From Ciona savignyi (taxonomy: Eukaryota > Chordata > Ascidiacea > Phlebobranchia > Cionidae), in contig CH002721.1 of NCBI GenBank assembly GCA_000149265.1, positions 935,503 to 999,502 of the forward strand: a stretch of 64,000 nucleotides of DNA, in the 5' to 3' direction. A program made the translations under genes and the position numbers. Within the stretch, counting starts at the first letter, position 1. Each line of letters starts with the position of its first letter. Under the pieces are notes generated by a model. It was given only the letters and a program-made list of their open reading frames with translations, was not told where the DNA came from and did no database searches. Below are positions 38,405 through 50,800 of the stretch, piece after piece.

Positions 38405-38520
38405 TGTTTCCACGATGAAAACACGAAGCGGGACTATTGGTGAAAATTTGGAAAACGGGAAAAAACGGCAAAACGACAGTCGTTAGAACACGTAAAAAAA
38501 TAACTAGTGCTTAATTGCGT
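38405..38520. repeat. Short dispersed repeat (also at 56398-56510)
   Basis: GTTTCCACGATGAAAACACG, AAAATTTGGAAAACGGG and CGGCAAAACGACAGTCGTTA all recur at 56398-56510 in the same order. A weaker third copy appears near 23445-23545. It is non-coding and the family is unknown. Confidence 0.55.
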
Positions 38521-39149
38521 TTCGAGGAAAAGTCGGCTTTTGGAGAAGGGGTGGCCCGGAAAGTGTGGGCCACGGTGGAAAAAGAAAAACCCCAAAAATA
38601 AAATTCCACTAAAAAGTTTCAAGAGCAACACTTACCAAGGTATTTAAAAGTATATTAATTATAAATATATAATTAAAATTAATTAGAAAAAATATTATTG
38701 TGCAAAACAATATTGCATTTTAAGTATGTATACCAATTATGCATTGTAAAAAAAACTATGCAGCAAGTTACGGGAAAAAAATAAATTCTTGAGAGGGTGA
38801 TTTCCAGTGACACCCAACAACAGAAGAGCCTTCTGCAGTCTAAAACAATAGTAAAAGGGGTTTTACTTAGTGCGCTGCATTAGTGGTGGTTGGATGTGGA
38901 GCATTTTAGTTAGATACATGGTAACTTTAAACATCCAATCGGCTTACCATGTAACAGTTACAACCAATAGATAAAGTGGTGTATTCAAAAACATATCCTG
39001 TTTTCCAAGGTTAAATAAATATCATTCGTATATATACAGTATATAGTTTGATGTGAAATGACTAACAATCAGTGAGTGGTAATGAGTGATGAACGGTCAA
39101 TTAAATGTTTATTTTTACGTATCATGAGCATATTGGTGTTTAATTTTTT

Positions 39150-39420
39150 AATCAGTGTTCGCATGTGGGGTTTTCAAGACAAGTGTTTATTAATAGTCAA
39201 TCCCAGGAATTTAAAAGAATGAACTTTTTCAATTGGATAATTGTTTATCACTATGGGGAAAGGTTGTGGCACTGGTTTGGTAGAGTTGAAAAAGTAGGGG
39301 AAGGTCGGGATCTGTGAGCCACATTTTAGTTCTGGAGTTTTAAAACTACTTGTGTGGATAGAATACATCACACCCTATATGCTACCAGTAAAACAGTTAA
39401 GTTTGCTCATCTCAATTTAT
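39150..39420 (-). pseudogene. LINE reverse transcriptase, C-terminal fragment
   Basis: The minus frame contains PFPIVINNYPIEKVHSFKFL followed by GLTINKHLS, the region after the RT core in many non-LTR elements (FKFLG-IDKHLSW). It lies on the same strand as the LINE block at 43.3-44.4 kb and may be the rest of that copy. Confidence 0.6.
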
Positions 39421-40562
39421 TGAAAAAGGCATTTCAATTTTTGAAAAAAAGTGTCTCAAGGGTCCCTACTAGCAGGGACCTCTGAACCACTATGTGGTCT
39501 TCCATGAGCCTCGTAAATCGTTCGGGAAATAACGAAGTAGTGATTGTTCAAAGGTGAAAATAGTGTAAACACGTTAAAGAACAAACGAAAAATAAAATAA
39601 TGACAACAACAAATGATGTAAGTCAGTCGGTGAACTTGTTTTCAAAAGTGAAACATATGTAGGTCTACAGGAAATCGTTTTATTCCCGTGGTTCTTTTTG
39701 TTGCACCGTAGGGACATGGTGGAGGAAGAACCATCACAACTGATGATGAAGGCACTGAGTGAATGTCTTCTACCAATGGATCTACAAATGCATGTTGTGC
39801 TTTTGGGTGTTTGCGTAGAAATGCAACTTCATAATCTCCCTCATTATCCTCAGCTTTGGTAACTTTCTCTACATAGTGCACACAAGATTTCCCACTAAAC
39901 TTTACCACCACAAAATCACCCTCGGTAGCCTCATTCGTGTTGAGATCTTGAACATCACTTAAGCCTTCACTGCACAAATCATCTGAGCTATGGTCAGAGC
40001 AAATTAACTCATCCTCATCGTCTGTTTCGGAATCATTGCTGAGGTCTAGCCTCTTTCGTTTGTGTGTCTGCTGGACGACAGGCTGTTCTGTTTCTTGGAA
40101 ATCTAGGTTGTGGTTTTTTTCTGGGCTGCCTTTTTGTGGTGTGTCTGTAATTATACAAGACTTTACTTTCTTTCTTTTCTGTTGCTGTTTTTTTCTGGCC
40201 TGTGCTTTAGGAAACGGCCTCACTTCTTCTGGTGTCATAGTACCTGATCTGCCGGTTCTTTCTGGGTGTGATGTTACTCGGCCTGGTGTGCTTGGATCTT
40301 CACTAGTGCTAGTGGATGGTTGCTGCGCTTGTTGATGGATGGATTCAGTTCTTTCTACCTCATCTACAGCACTCGAATCTGGTCGATCAGTTGTGAAACT
40401 GGGCAAATCTGCATCATCTGGAAAAATGCTTGTATTAAAAGGGTGGATTCCTGTTGCTCTGAAGCCTGAGGTGATGTTTGCATATATGAATGCTTTGTGA
40501 AATGCGAGTGCACTGAGAGAAGCGAGATTGTAGATGGTTAAAGATTGTCTCGGATTAGACAG

Positions 40563-41112
40563 TGTTGCATCCGCAAGTTTATACTTTTATGTATATTATA
40601 ATATGTATAACTCCTGTTCGACGACGGAAAAGACAACGTCAGCTTATACGTGTTTTAATTGTTTTATTGGTTGCTTACCGCGTGTATTATCGTTTTTTGA
40701 CATGTTATTCTCCGCATGTAAACAGTTAAGAGTAATTTTCACAGAACAATTAAAACGTTCTGTCTGGTGGCTTTGTATTGCCCCAGAGCACTTTTCTAGC
40801 CACGTAAGAGTTTCCTATATAACCGATTGTGGTTGATAAGAAAGATATAACAAAAACGAAACTAACTAAAATACTGAAACTATGACTGTATGACGTGTGT
40901 ATAAAAGATGAAGAATAAACCTTATGCTGAGACTTTGACTTAGATTCCGAAACCAATAGTATTAGACGGAGGCTGCGTTATGTGGTTTAAAGCGTCCAGT
41001 GAATCGAAAGATAACCTCGATCACAGCGCGGCTCGCCAGAACGAAAGGTTTAGCCTCAACCCCGCAACTAACGACGACGACCAATAAACTTTAACTATAG
41101 CGAGCTCCACAA
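40563..41112. mobile_element. 550-bp insertion within the pogo transposase
   Basis: The transposase frame stops matching after the GATTGGATGCTG codons and resumes at TCTAATCCGAGAC. The triplet CAG (plus strand) is present on both sides (40560-40562 and 41113-41115). The ends are weakly alike (TGTTGCATCCGC and the complement of GCGAGCTCCACAA). Splice signals at the exact joins are absent, so an inserted non-autonomous element is more likely than an intron. Confidence 0.55.
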
Positions 41113-42132
41113 CAGCATCCAATCAGAACATGCAGCATTATAATAAGTTTTAAATGGCCCGTAAACTGACACATCAAGTGGTTGTAGCCGATGGCTACAA
41201 TGTGGTGGAAATGTGACAATGCGAACACCATTATCGCGTGCAATCTTAATGATATCAAGTGACAGATGACTTTTATGGTTATCCATAACCAGAATTCCTG
41301 GATTAGATTTGGAAACACCCATGTGATTAATGAAATGGACAAAAGATTGGGTAAACATTTCCGAATTCATCCATCCACTTAGAGCAGCAAGCCCCAAGCT
41401 TCCACTTGGGGAACCAAAGAGCATATGATCTTTAAAGTGCACTCGTGGAAATATGTATACAGGTGGTAGAGCTTGGCCAGCAGCATTTACACAACAACAC
41501 ATGGTAACCAATGTGCCACGCTCTGCCGATGTAATTTGACCAACTTGCTTCAGGCCCTTTTGAGATATCACTCTACTTGGTTTCTGTACCGTGGTTATTC
41601 CTGTCTCATCTAGGTTCCAGATTTGCCGTGGTTGGTAAGATGATCTTTTTAGGACTTCTCCCAAGTTGTTGAAAAACAATTCAACATTGTGCTTGTTGAA
41701 GCTTATCGAGCGGGCTAAACTGGTCGCCTCCGGCAGCCGCAACGAGAGATCTTGTTGACGGCTCAGGAACCCACTTAACCAGTCCTTTCCGGCTTGGTTG
41801 TTGGTAAACCATGATGGTGGAATGTTGGTCTTGTTATTGGCCTTTGCAAATCTAAAGGCCAGATTCTGGCAACCTTTTCTAGTAAGACCGTGAAATATCT
41901 TGGAGCATTGAATCCGGTATGAGGCAAGCAATCCCTCCTCGTCGTTTGTAAAAACCTGCTTTGTTACAAAAGACTGTTTAAACTGAAATCCCTCTATTCC
42001 CTTCGTCCTCACATCTCTTACATATCTTGACAGTGTGGTTCTATCAACGTTGTTTTCTCTAGCTGCAGACCGCACTGATTTAGTTGAGTGAACGACGTCG
42101 TGAACTGCCCTTTCCATTTCATTTGCTTCAAA

Positions 42133-42616
42133 CAGGGTTGCCAGACGGAAAGTACGCTTTACGGCCAAACTGTTTTTGTTTTACGGCCAAAATTCGGCCA
42201 ATTTGTATTAAGTGCAAAATAAACCATTTAATTTAGCCAATTGGGCTATTTATCTCTTTATTTGTTGAAAAATTGTATAATTTTAATTCCCTCCAGATTT
42301 GTCGAACCCATTCAAATATTATATAGGAATGCCTACCGTTATTATTTTATTTTAAAACGTCATAATCAGCTTTGTGATTTGGGAATGAGACAGTTGATAT
42401 TAATTTATTTCCACATACTGTCTCTCTTTATTCCTTTATTTCTATTGTAGCGTGAAAACAATATGACGTTTCGGCCAAAAACTTGACAATATGCTTATAC
42501 GGCCAAATTCGGCCAGATTTTTCCGCACGGCCAAACTATTTTTTTTGCGTCCGGGACGATTTTGGTAAGGCCAAATTTCTGAAATTTGGCGTGAAAAAGG
42601 CCAAATGGCAACCCTG
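42133..42616. mobile_element. hAT-type MITE with perfect 8-bp target duplication
   Basis: The ends are CAGGGTTGCCA and TGGCAACCCTG, an exact 11-bp inverted repeat. Identical GCTTCAAA octamers flank both sides (42125-42132 and 42617-42624), the 8-bp target duplication of hAT elements. The interior is AT-rich with repeated ACGGCCAAA words near both ends and has no coding capacity. It interrupts the pogo transposase near its N-terminus, so it is younger than that element. Confidence 0.9.
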
Positions 42617-43289
42617 GCTTCAAACTGTCCTCTTTTTTTCTTAGAAACATGTTTACGAGGCATGTTTAAAATGGCTAACGTAAGCAGGGGCTAAAAAATA
42701 AAAATATTTTTTTATTGTACAGTTAAAGCTAGGACCGTATCACAAATTCTTATAATTTACGAAAACGGGACCTATAAGCCATGGCTCAAGGGTCACTGTA
42801 TAGACTGGCTCATCGCTCCCAACTTCGGCCATTTTATGAAAACGAGTGATAAAAATTATTTTTGACAAGAAACCCACCGTGAAAAACACGAAAAAAATCG
42901 CGTAACATGTTATACTAGCAATCCTATGCCTCTGGACTGACTACCTACAATACTGGTAAATATATTACAAATGAACTACATACTGAAAAAAATAGGAAAA
43001 GTGCTTAAAAACACACTATTTCGACTACATACTACAACTTCTTTCAACACGTGGAGACCGTTTTGTAGGGAAATCACTAGACTGTAACGGTATAAAATCA
43101 TTCGTTTGATGGCGCTAAATATTTGTAATATTTTTTTTGTTGGGGGTGGTTCATAGGTGATCTATGTTCATAGGTCCCGACCTTCCCCTACATGTACTTG
43201 GTTTTATCGATGTTCGAAATTAATTTGTTTACCAAAAAACAGGTGTAAAAATACTGGTGTCATGGTTTGGCTTTGTTTAAGGCAATTTG

Positions 43290-44415
43290 AAAGGTCATTT
43301 ATTTAAGGATTGATCCTTGAGGCACACCAAGTTTTACAGGGTTCATGTGGGATGATAAAACTCCATTAAAGTCCACACACAATCTGTTTGTGATCGGACA
43401 GGTAACTTGGGAATCAATTAAGTGCAACACCTCGGATACCAATATGGGACATTTTACTTAGTAAGATTCCATGATCAATTGAATCAAAAGCTCTAACTGA
43501 TTTTTTTTCTAATTGTTCATTTACAATGATGTTAACCAACACATTACAAGCATCGCTGAGTGCCCTTTTCTAAATCCAAATTGTTGTTTGAAAAAAAAAC
43601 AATTTCGTGTTAGAAAAGCACTTGTTCTATTATAGATTATTTTTTCGATTACCTTTGAAAAGAAGGTAGCCTAATATACTTTATTGGTTCGTAGTTATTT
43701 ATTAAAGTAGGCTTGCCTTTTTTAAAAAATTGGAATAACCTTAGCAATTTTAAAGGCATTGATATTCTCCAGATTGTATATAAAGGTTGAAGATATGGGA
43801 TAGAGCGGTTTTAATTAGCTTTCTTGGTATTTGGTCCTTACCGCTGTTGATTTGGATTTTAAATCTTTAATAATAGTTTAATTTCAGATGCAAAGGTGGG
43901 GAATAAAACATGTAGGAGGGTGACTGAGTTCCCAGATAGTCGGTGTGGTGACAGATGGATTTTGGAATTTGTTTTACCAACCCAGCCAGATGAAACATTT
44001 GAAAAAAAACTATTAAAGTGGTTGGCAATGCACTGTGGATCACTTGTGAGAACATCATCTACAAAAAAATGACCTTGGGTTTAAAAGTCTACCCAGTGGA
44101 TTGTCTATAGACCTCCATGTGGCCTTTATATTTTTTTTATTTTCTGTAACGAGCTGCTGTTTTTGACTCCAGGATTTTTCGATTATAAATATTCTTTCTT
44201 GAAGAATGATATTTTAATTTAGAGTCTTCGGTTTGTTTTGGAATGATTTTTTTGTGAAGATTCTGGATGTCGTCACTAAACCAAGTGTTATTGGATTTAT
44301 TAAAAATCAAAGGAAAACTTCTGTCAAATTTAGTATTATACAAAGTCATTAATTTCGAATAAGCAATATTTGAATCTGATTCATAATAAATTGTATGCGA
44401 TAAATAACACCACAA
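43290..44415 (-). pseudogene. Non-LTR retrotransposon (CR1/L2/Jockey-like) RT remnant
   Basis: From high to low coordinate the minus strand shows the endonuclease-RT linker (SFPLIFNKSNNTWFSDDIQN at about 44320), a DPQCIANHFNSFFSNVS segment in another frame at about 44030, QFGFRKGHS near 43570, AFDSIDHGILLSKMSHIGIR near 43480 and LGVPQGSIL near 43320. These are conserved blocks of reverse transcriptase in the right order, with frameshifts and stops. The YADD block is not seen. A C-terminal piece of the same type occurs at 39150-39420, beyond the pogo element. Confidence 0.75.
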
Positions 44416-44624
44416 ATTAAAAATGATTTTGAATAAGATGTGGACCGGGGTAATAAATTGAGATTACAAAAAAAAAACCTGTGTTCAGTCCGGTTGTTGT
44501 ATCACATGACCCCATGAGGCCATACTTTTCTCCAACCAAGCAATTAAAATCGGAAGCATATATCTTCGCTGATTAGCGTAAAATAAAATATAAACAAATA
44601 GCCTCGCAGTGCGATAGGGCGACA

Positions 44625-45545
44625 AAATATAGACATCAAGGTGGCGAAAGGTAATAACGACCAAATATTGACATGTTACTGGTCAGTGACACATAACGCA
44701 GCGCTTTTACTTACTATGAAACTATGGCAATACTTTCCGATCAAACTTGGCACCGTATAGGTTCCATGTACAGACCGTGTTACTGGACGTGGAATAGGCG
44801 GTGGCGTCGTTGCCTGTTGTAAAACAGCTGGAGGATACGCCACCCGTGGGGAATGGGTGGTGCTGTAGGCGATTCGTTGTGGGCAGTACGATTTCTTATA
44901 AGCAAACTAGAAGAACAGCCGTAGAGGAAATTACTTCAGACAATTCGCCGCATTTAGACGGCAAGACTAGCCATTTTCTTTAAACCGAGACAAATCGGAA
45001 GATTTATCTTTTGAAATGGAGAGCGAAGGACGAAAACTGGCTTTATAATTGCGGGCACATATTCCATATACAAAAGATAGGTTGCGCTTGCTTTGAAAAC
45101 ACATGTCAGAGACACGTTTATACGTAGGAATTTTAACAAGACGACAATTTCGCGCATCTATACTTAATTGGGATGCAGTACATTTCCAACGCGAAACTCC
45201 AACGAAATTTACCTACGCCAGTAAAAGTTATAATAAAAACAGTTTATTTAGCGTAGATGAACTGAACATTCCTCACTTTCATCTACCAAATTGCGCGTAC
45301 GAGTCTTATAGTCAGCTACAAAGAACGGCCTGGGAGGAGTGGATTTCGACACTCGTTTCGGAAACGGTCTATTAAGGCGTTAACGCTTAAAATTATTTAA
45401 CTTTCGGACTTTTCGACGACCATTTATACCAAAGTGGCAACAAAAGCATGATTTAAACGGTATCCAAGTCAAAAGACCAACCCAGGACTACGAATTCTTG
45501 CGAGTCGAATAAAATTAACTTTGTGGCTCTGGATGGCAGTTGGCA
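44625..45545. repeat. Dispersed repeat, copy 2 (related to 25200-25830)
   Basis: It shares ordered blocks with the 25-kb copy. A plus frame of 90 codons (45103-45375) is open here but broken in the other copy (contains RRQFRASILNWDAVHFQRE and AWEEWISTLVSETVY). I recognise no domain in it. It could be a fragment of an element-encoded protein. Confidence 0.6.
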
Positions 45546-46790
45546 AGTACAAATAATTACCTAGCAATTAGTATTTAAACTAGACAGAAACAATAACTAA
45601 AAAAAACTATTATATAATGATTAGAAAATAATACAATCCTTATCGTGGAGGATTTTTCTTACTTCGTTCGTCGGAATTGACACGGCGAATCTTAACCTTG
45701 AGCTGTAGCAAACAACTTCTTCTTGTCGTAAATACAGATTCCTGTCGAGGTCTTGACTCAATTGGATGAATTTAGACGTCAACGTCGCTGACTTGAGATA
45801 ATGATGACAATTCAAGTTTCTCTCTCTATAAGCGGATTTTTTAATTATTTTTCTTACTTCGAAATGAAGCTTTGGTTATACATTTTTCTTCGGCAAGGTT
45901 GCGTGTTCATATCACGCCGGGTTCAACAATTTAGCACCCCAGCTAACTTTTCTTTAGAGGCTCTTATCGGGAAAGTGCATTTGGCCGCTCGTCGCTAAAC
46001 CAAAAGGTCACTTTAGGCTGTCCTTTGAGATTGCAATGTAGGTGCTTGTCTAATATCTGACTCCGATAACTTACAGCATAAAATTCGGTAATATACGCAC
46101 GCACGACAAGACTTTTATTCTGTAAGCTGCATTCTATTACTGAGAATGCAGCGCATAGTAACGCGATTGGTTAGTGGCATTATCTTGCACGGTACATACA
46201 CAACAATATATAGGAAAGATGTACAATGCGTGATCATTATAAGCATCGATTCACCACCGGGAATTTTTGTATTTCCGCATAGTTTTCACACCGTTCCCCA
46301 AATTTCCCGCAGTTAGTAAAATTTCATGTCTCGTAAAATGCCCTATATATTCTGTAAAATTTGAGCAGTAAAATAACGCGTACTTGAGATAACTTGCGTC
46401 ATGCTGTATAACGTACTAAGTAACTTTGCTTCGCGAACATGCAGAATACAACTAAACGAAATCAAGAGTTAGCTTAAAGTTTAAAATTAACACTTTACAA
46501 ATCGTGGCTACTCTAATAATTGGTAGGCGTTCTGTGGATAGGGAAATTAATATGCCTTTCACTGCGCAGCTCGCCAGAGACGGTAAAGCAGCCGGCCGAA
46601 CCAAGCTTAGCCAACGCCGCGGTCAGCGAACAGTAAACAGCGCCAGACCACAGATCTCAGTTTCGACGCAATTACGAATAAAAATTACCTATTACGCTCA
46701 CGCGCTATTTCTGAAAAACCTTTGGGGATCTTCATATATTGCTTCGTTCAGGCTTGTATTTGCGCCTATTGCAAATTAACGGAACGTCTA
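45545..46790. other. No gene recognised
   Basis: No supported coding region lies here. A locally GC-richer stretch at about 46560-46680 (CGCAGCTCGCCAGA and similar) resembles a few words at 41015-41060 but is too short to classify. Confidence 0.35.
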
Positions 46791-46794
46791 TGGG

Positions 46795-46900
46795 CTATCA
46801 TACACAACACACTGCATAGCTCTGGTAACCCGACGATGGACGCGAGGTGATCTGACGATTGCCCATGTGTCAACCCCTTTGGTTTTCCCATCTTATCCTA
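46795..46900 (+). mobile_element. tRNA-derived SINE, 3' fragment
   Basis: Only the distal part is present: CATACACAACACACTGCATA, GTAACCCGACGATGGACGCG and GATCTGACGATTGCCCATGT, ending near ATCTTATCCTA. The head and body are missing, so it is 5'-truncated. Confidence 0.75.
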
Positions 46901-46907
46901 CTTTGAA

Positions 46908-47000
46908 TAACATGGCGCCCCGAAATCTACGAGAAGGAGTTATAGAAACTCAATAAAACTTTGTTTTTGTTGGACAACATAATCTAGATTTGCAGAAACC
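46908..47000. repeat. Repeat shared with the left flank of the 35.4-kb hAT
   Basis: CATGGCGCCCCGAAATCTAC, then TTGGACAACATAATCTAGAT, match 35325-35411 (CATGTCGCCCCGACATCTAC, TTAGACAACATGGTCTAGAT). At 35.4 kb the hAT begins directly after this point, so this copy looks like the unoccupied version of that site. Confidence 0.5.
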
Positions 47001-47820
47001 AAAATTGTGTTTGATAAATCTAAGGGATACCCCCCTGGGTCGTTAAAAACCAAAATTAAAAGTTACTTTTTTCTATAAATTTTGATTTTTTGAGCACATC
47101 GCTTGAACGGCTGCTTAAATTTTATTTAAATCTATCTATTTACTTAGGGTAAATCCTGAATCATGATTGTTACAGTTACAGACATGTCATATCGCGATAT
47201 TTTTCTAAAAAATTAGCTTCTTTTGAGCATAGCGCTAGAGCAGCTGTTCCAATTTTAATAAGTTTTGGTAAATTCTAGTGAGGTAGCCGCCACTGCACCA
47301 ATGAGAAAAAAGAAATTAAATACCTAGGGAAATACCCAAAATTCTGATTTGTTCCTATATCATGTATATCATGATTGTGACAGCAAAGCCTTCGACATCT
47401 TCAACAAGCAGTCGTCAAATTGGATTAAAACTTAAGCCATGAAAAACCAAATCGGTTTGTTTTAAGAATTAAGATTCATTTTACTACAGCGTTTGACAAA
47501 GAGGGTTTAATTTAAAACATGTGCGGTAAAATGTTCGTAATCTAACACATTTATTTTTTCTAACTACACACGGAAAAGAAGTTTGGCTGGATAACTATGT
47601 AACCCATGCGTTTATGCTTGCAGAAACAAAACTATGGCAGTCCAGTTAAAATATTACGGATTGTTGCAATACATGCACATATCTGATATGAACATAGATA
47701 ACAAGATCGAATTGTTAGCTCAGGACACCCATGCGTTTCCGCTTGCAAAGCAAAACAAAATACATACATTATTGGACCCTGCTTGCATAAACACATAGCA
47801 TAAAAGTTGTGTTTTACAAA
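47000..47820. other. Low-complexity intergenic stretch with weak internal repeats
   Basis: Two related words recur at about 130-bp spacing (TTTTTTGAGCACATCGCTTG near 47085 and TTTTGAGCATAGCGCTAGAG near 47221). ATCATGATTGT also occurs twice. There is no coding sequence. Confidence 0.35.
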
Positions 47821-47830
47821 TAGTGGTGGT

Positions 47831-50800
47831 CATAGGCGTCGATTTTTTTCCGTTGTACACGAAAACTGGGGTGGCGCCAAGACGGCATTACTTTATTTAG
47901 CTACAACCAACTTTAAATTAGGCAAAAACTAGCGGACTTGGCACACTCGCTATAAATCGTTCCCTATTAGTAAATCACTATATATATTTATGTTACTACG
48001 GATTCGTCTTGCTGTTATTTAATTATTTAGAAGATTGCGTCGGCAACCGCAAGTCGCGGCGGCAAGATGAAATAAACACGTCGGCATTCGAATGCGTGGA
48101 GAGCCCCTTATATAGAATAACGTTGACGTTGTTGTAATCGCTACGACGGGTGGATATAAAAAAATAGTAATATTGATCTGAGTTTCGGGCCTTCTTTTTC
48201 AATTTGCAAACTGCAGCTTTGAAGAAGTTAAATGGCGTACCCTTTTCATACAGCCTTGTCATTAATTTGTTTCTTGATAATTTTGCATATTTTTCCGTAT
48301 TTATTTAAAAAGATTTAAAACACAACGAAAAGCAAAACACGACACAACAACAAGAATGTAATAACGAAAAATATTAATTATTATTCAATTCCAAAACGAT
48401 TTCTTCGGGTTTGTGTGCGCGAAACAAATTCATTAACCAGTTGTGCCAGATTTATATTTAAAACCCGTTCACGGTGAATTGCCATTACAGCCAAGTTGTT
48501 GAGACGCTGCTGTGTTTGGGTTGAACGCAGATATGTTTTTAGTCTTCGTAAAACACTAAACGAGCGTTCTGCTTCACATGAAGATGTTGGCAAAACAACA
48601 TAGGTGACTAGAGCTGTATAAAGACTGGGTGCCATGTCTTTGAACATTGGTGCTTTCATCATGTGCTGTCTTAGCACATCGATTTTAAAATCTAGTCCTT
48701 CCCGTCGACAACGAGCAAACCACTGACAACGTTCGCGAGTGATGTCACCACACGCCCAATCCTTGAAATAAAAATCGCTTATTTTCTTTATTTCCTCTGT
48801 GGTCATGTCAGGGTCTTCGAGCAGTCTCCGAAGAAGGTCCGCGGTATTTAGGGAGTTTGATTGATATCTTTTTAAAATGGAAGCCGAAGCAGATTGAAAT
48901 ATTTCATTATAAAGTCCGGTATAGAAATCCTGCGTGGTTTGTTCAGTGGGACAACCAGGACTGCTACGTTTTTTAAAGGATCTCGGCACTGAAGGAAGCT
49001 CGATTTGAAGTTTTATATCGTCTTTTTTAACCTCCAGATACATTGCAACAGAATTTTCTACTGACGAGCCATCTGCTGCCAAATTTGCTGCCAAGATTGA
49101 AACTGCGCGTTGTACCTCCCCGGTTGTAATACTTCTTCCCTGACATAATACATGGATGGGGCTGATTGTACTGAAAAGACGTTGCAGTACACGCCAAGAA
49201 AAATAAAGGGTAAACTTTTCAAGACACTCTAAGTGGGAAAATGCCGTTGACCTGATTGAATTTGTGTAGGTTTCATCTTCGCTGGTCTCGTGTAAGAATG
49301 AGAGAATATTACTATAATTGTTCAACGCTGCATTAATGCTGGCCAATCTCAATACCCACCGAGTAGGACAGATCGGTCGAATTTTGGCGGAACTACCATC
49401 TGTGAGCTCGTTAAACGCAGTCCAGCGTTTTGGTGAATCTTTGATAAAATTTACCACCGAGCACAGTGTGCTCATGGCATTTCTTATCAAAACGTTTTTT
49501 TCGCAGGCATCTTGACACACTAGGTTTAATTGGTGGCCTGTACAATGTATAAACAAAGCTTTGGGATTTTCAGTTAAGATTCGATTCTGCAAACCTTTGA
49601 TTTTTCCAGCCATGTTTGAACCACCGTCATAGCCTTGACCACGAATTTGCAAAAGTGGCAAGTTATACCTCATTAAAACATCTTTTGTTATTTTAAATAG
49701 AGTTTCACCATCACATTTGCTTGTCTCGTAAAAACCCAGGAACACCTCATTGCTTTGCATCGTTTTGTCGAAATAGCGCAAACAAATGCTTACCTGCTCG
49801 GATCTAGAGATGTCGGACGTCTCGTCAATTATTAGGGAATAAAGCACTCCAGACGTAAACGATTTTGATTCTTTATAAATTTCATTGAGCAAATTGCGGA
49901 TAACTGTATGACCAAGCATATCGATCATTTCATTTTGTATAGACGGTGACATAAATTTTGTAACAATTTCATTTGATATATACTTGTTTATGCAGGTGTT
50001 GTATCTCCCCACTAGGCGAACCAAAGACCATAAACCGCCCGTTTCCTTTTCGTCACCATGACCACGTAGTCGTAGAGCATTCCCCGTTACCCCATGATGC
50101 CGGACAGCGTCGATGATAGCTGTTAAAGCGATTCGTTGGTTTTGCTGCTTTTCCTCTAATGTTTTGTCCAGAATTGTTTGGTTTGAACATTCTTCTAATA
50201 CAACCTATATAAGATTACAAAACAACTGTAAATTAAAAATAAAACGAGTAAATAAATAAAATATAACATTAGTTACCGCTGTGTTACTTTTTGTGGCGGT
50301 GAGAAAACGCAAATATTAGGTATAAACTTTAAACTGTGTACATTACATTAGTAGGGGCAGGAATGTTCGCCTTTTAAGGCCCGTTACTCCAACTATAATC
50401 AATTATTCGGAGTAGCTTAATGAAAAATACTGATACACAACACAATTTCGAAAAAAAAGAATAATTACCTGTAATGCTGACATTGTATTCATATGTGCCC
50501 TAGATTTCCGATGTTTTTCAATGCACTGTTTTCCTTTTTTATACTCTAACCAACCTTTTACACTCAAGACCCAGGGACTAGAACTCAAACTCTCCATATC
50601 CTTTTTACTCACTCTTTTGTTTTTGATTGCCCAAACACAAGAGGCACAGTAGCATGAACCATCTGGGTTCATCCTCATAAAACTGAATTCATCGAACCAC
50701 TGACGCTGGGCTGACCTTCCTGATGAATCCTTGGGCATGTTTAAAGGTAGTGATAAACTACATGGCATTTCAATGTCTGCCGACGTGGACGTGGTACTGA

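Larger units (their letters stand above)
39642..42663 (-). pseudogene. pogo/Tigger (jerky-like) DDE transposase, interrupted
   Basis: The frame begins at 42663 with a basic N-terminus (MPRKHVSKKKRGQFEA) and is cut by a 484-bp MITE. It resumes at 42132 with a psq-type helix-turn-helix (SVRSAARENNVDRTTLSRYV), a CENP-B-like DNA-binding region and a DDE_1 domain. The catalytic Asp residues are in WNLDETGI, LVMDNHKSH and LQPLDVSVYG. At 41113 it is cut again by a 550-bp insertion. It continues at about 40559 (TIYNLASLSALAFHKAF, ANITSGFRATGIHPFN) through a Ser/acidic tail with a basic patch to a stop at 39642. Apart from the two insertions I see no stop codon, so the copy was intact until recently. 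It encodes a cut-and-paste transposase with no host role implied. Confidence 0.85.
39491..42800 (-). mobile_element. pogo/Tigger-type transposon broken by two insertions
   Basis: The transposase pieces on the minus strand define the element. Candidate borders are a TA at 39491 followed by TGTGGTCTTCCATGAGCC, and the complement of CAGTGACCCTTGAGCC next to a TA at 42799-42800, a diverged inverted repeat with the TA target of this superfamily. Two later insertions lie inside it, at 42133-42616 and 40563-41112. The borders are less certain than the coding content. Confidence 0.6.

Noticed and set aside
40036-40335. 99-codon plus frame opposite the pogo C-terminal region
   Set aside because: Shadow of the Ser/acidic tail on the minus strand.
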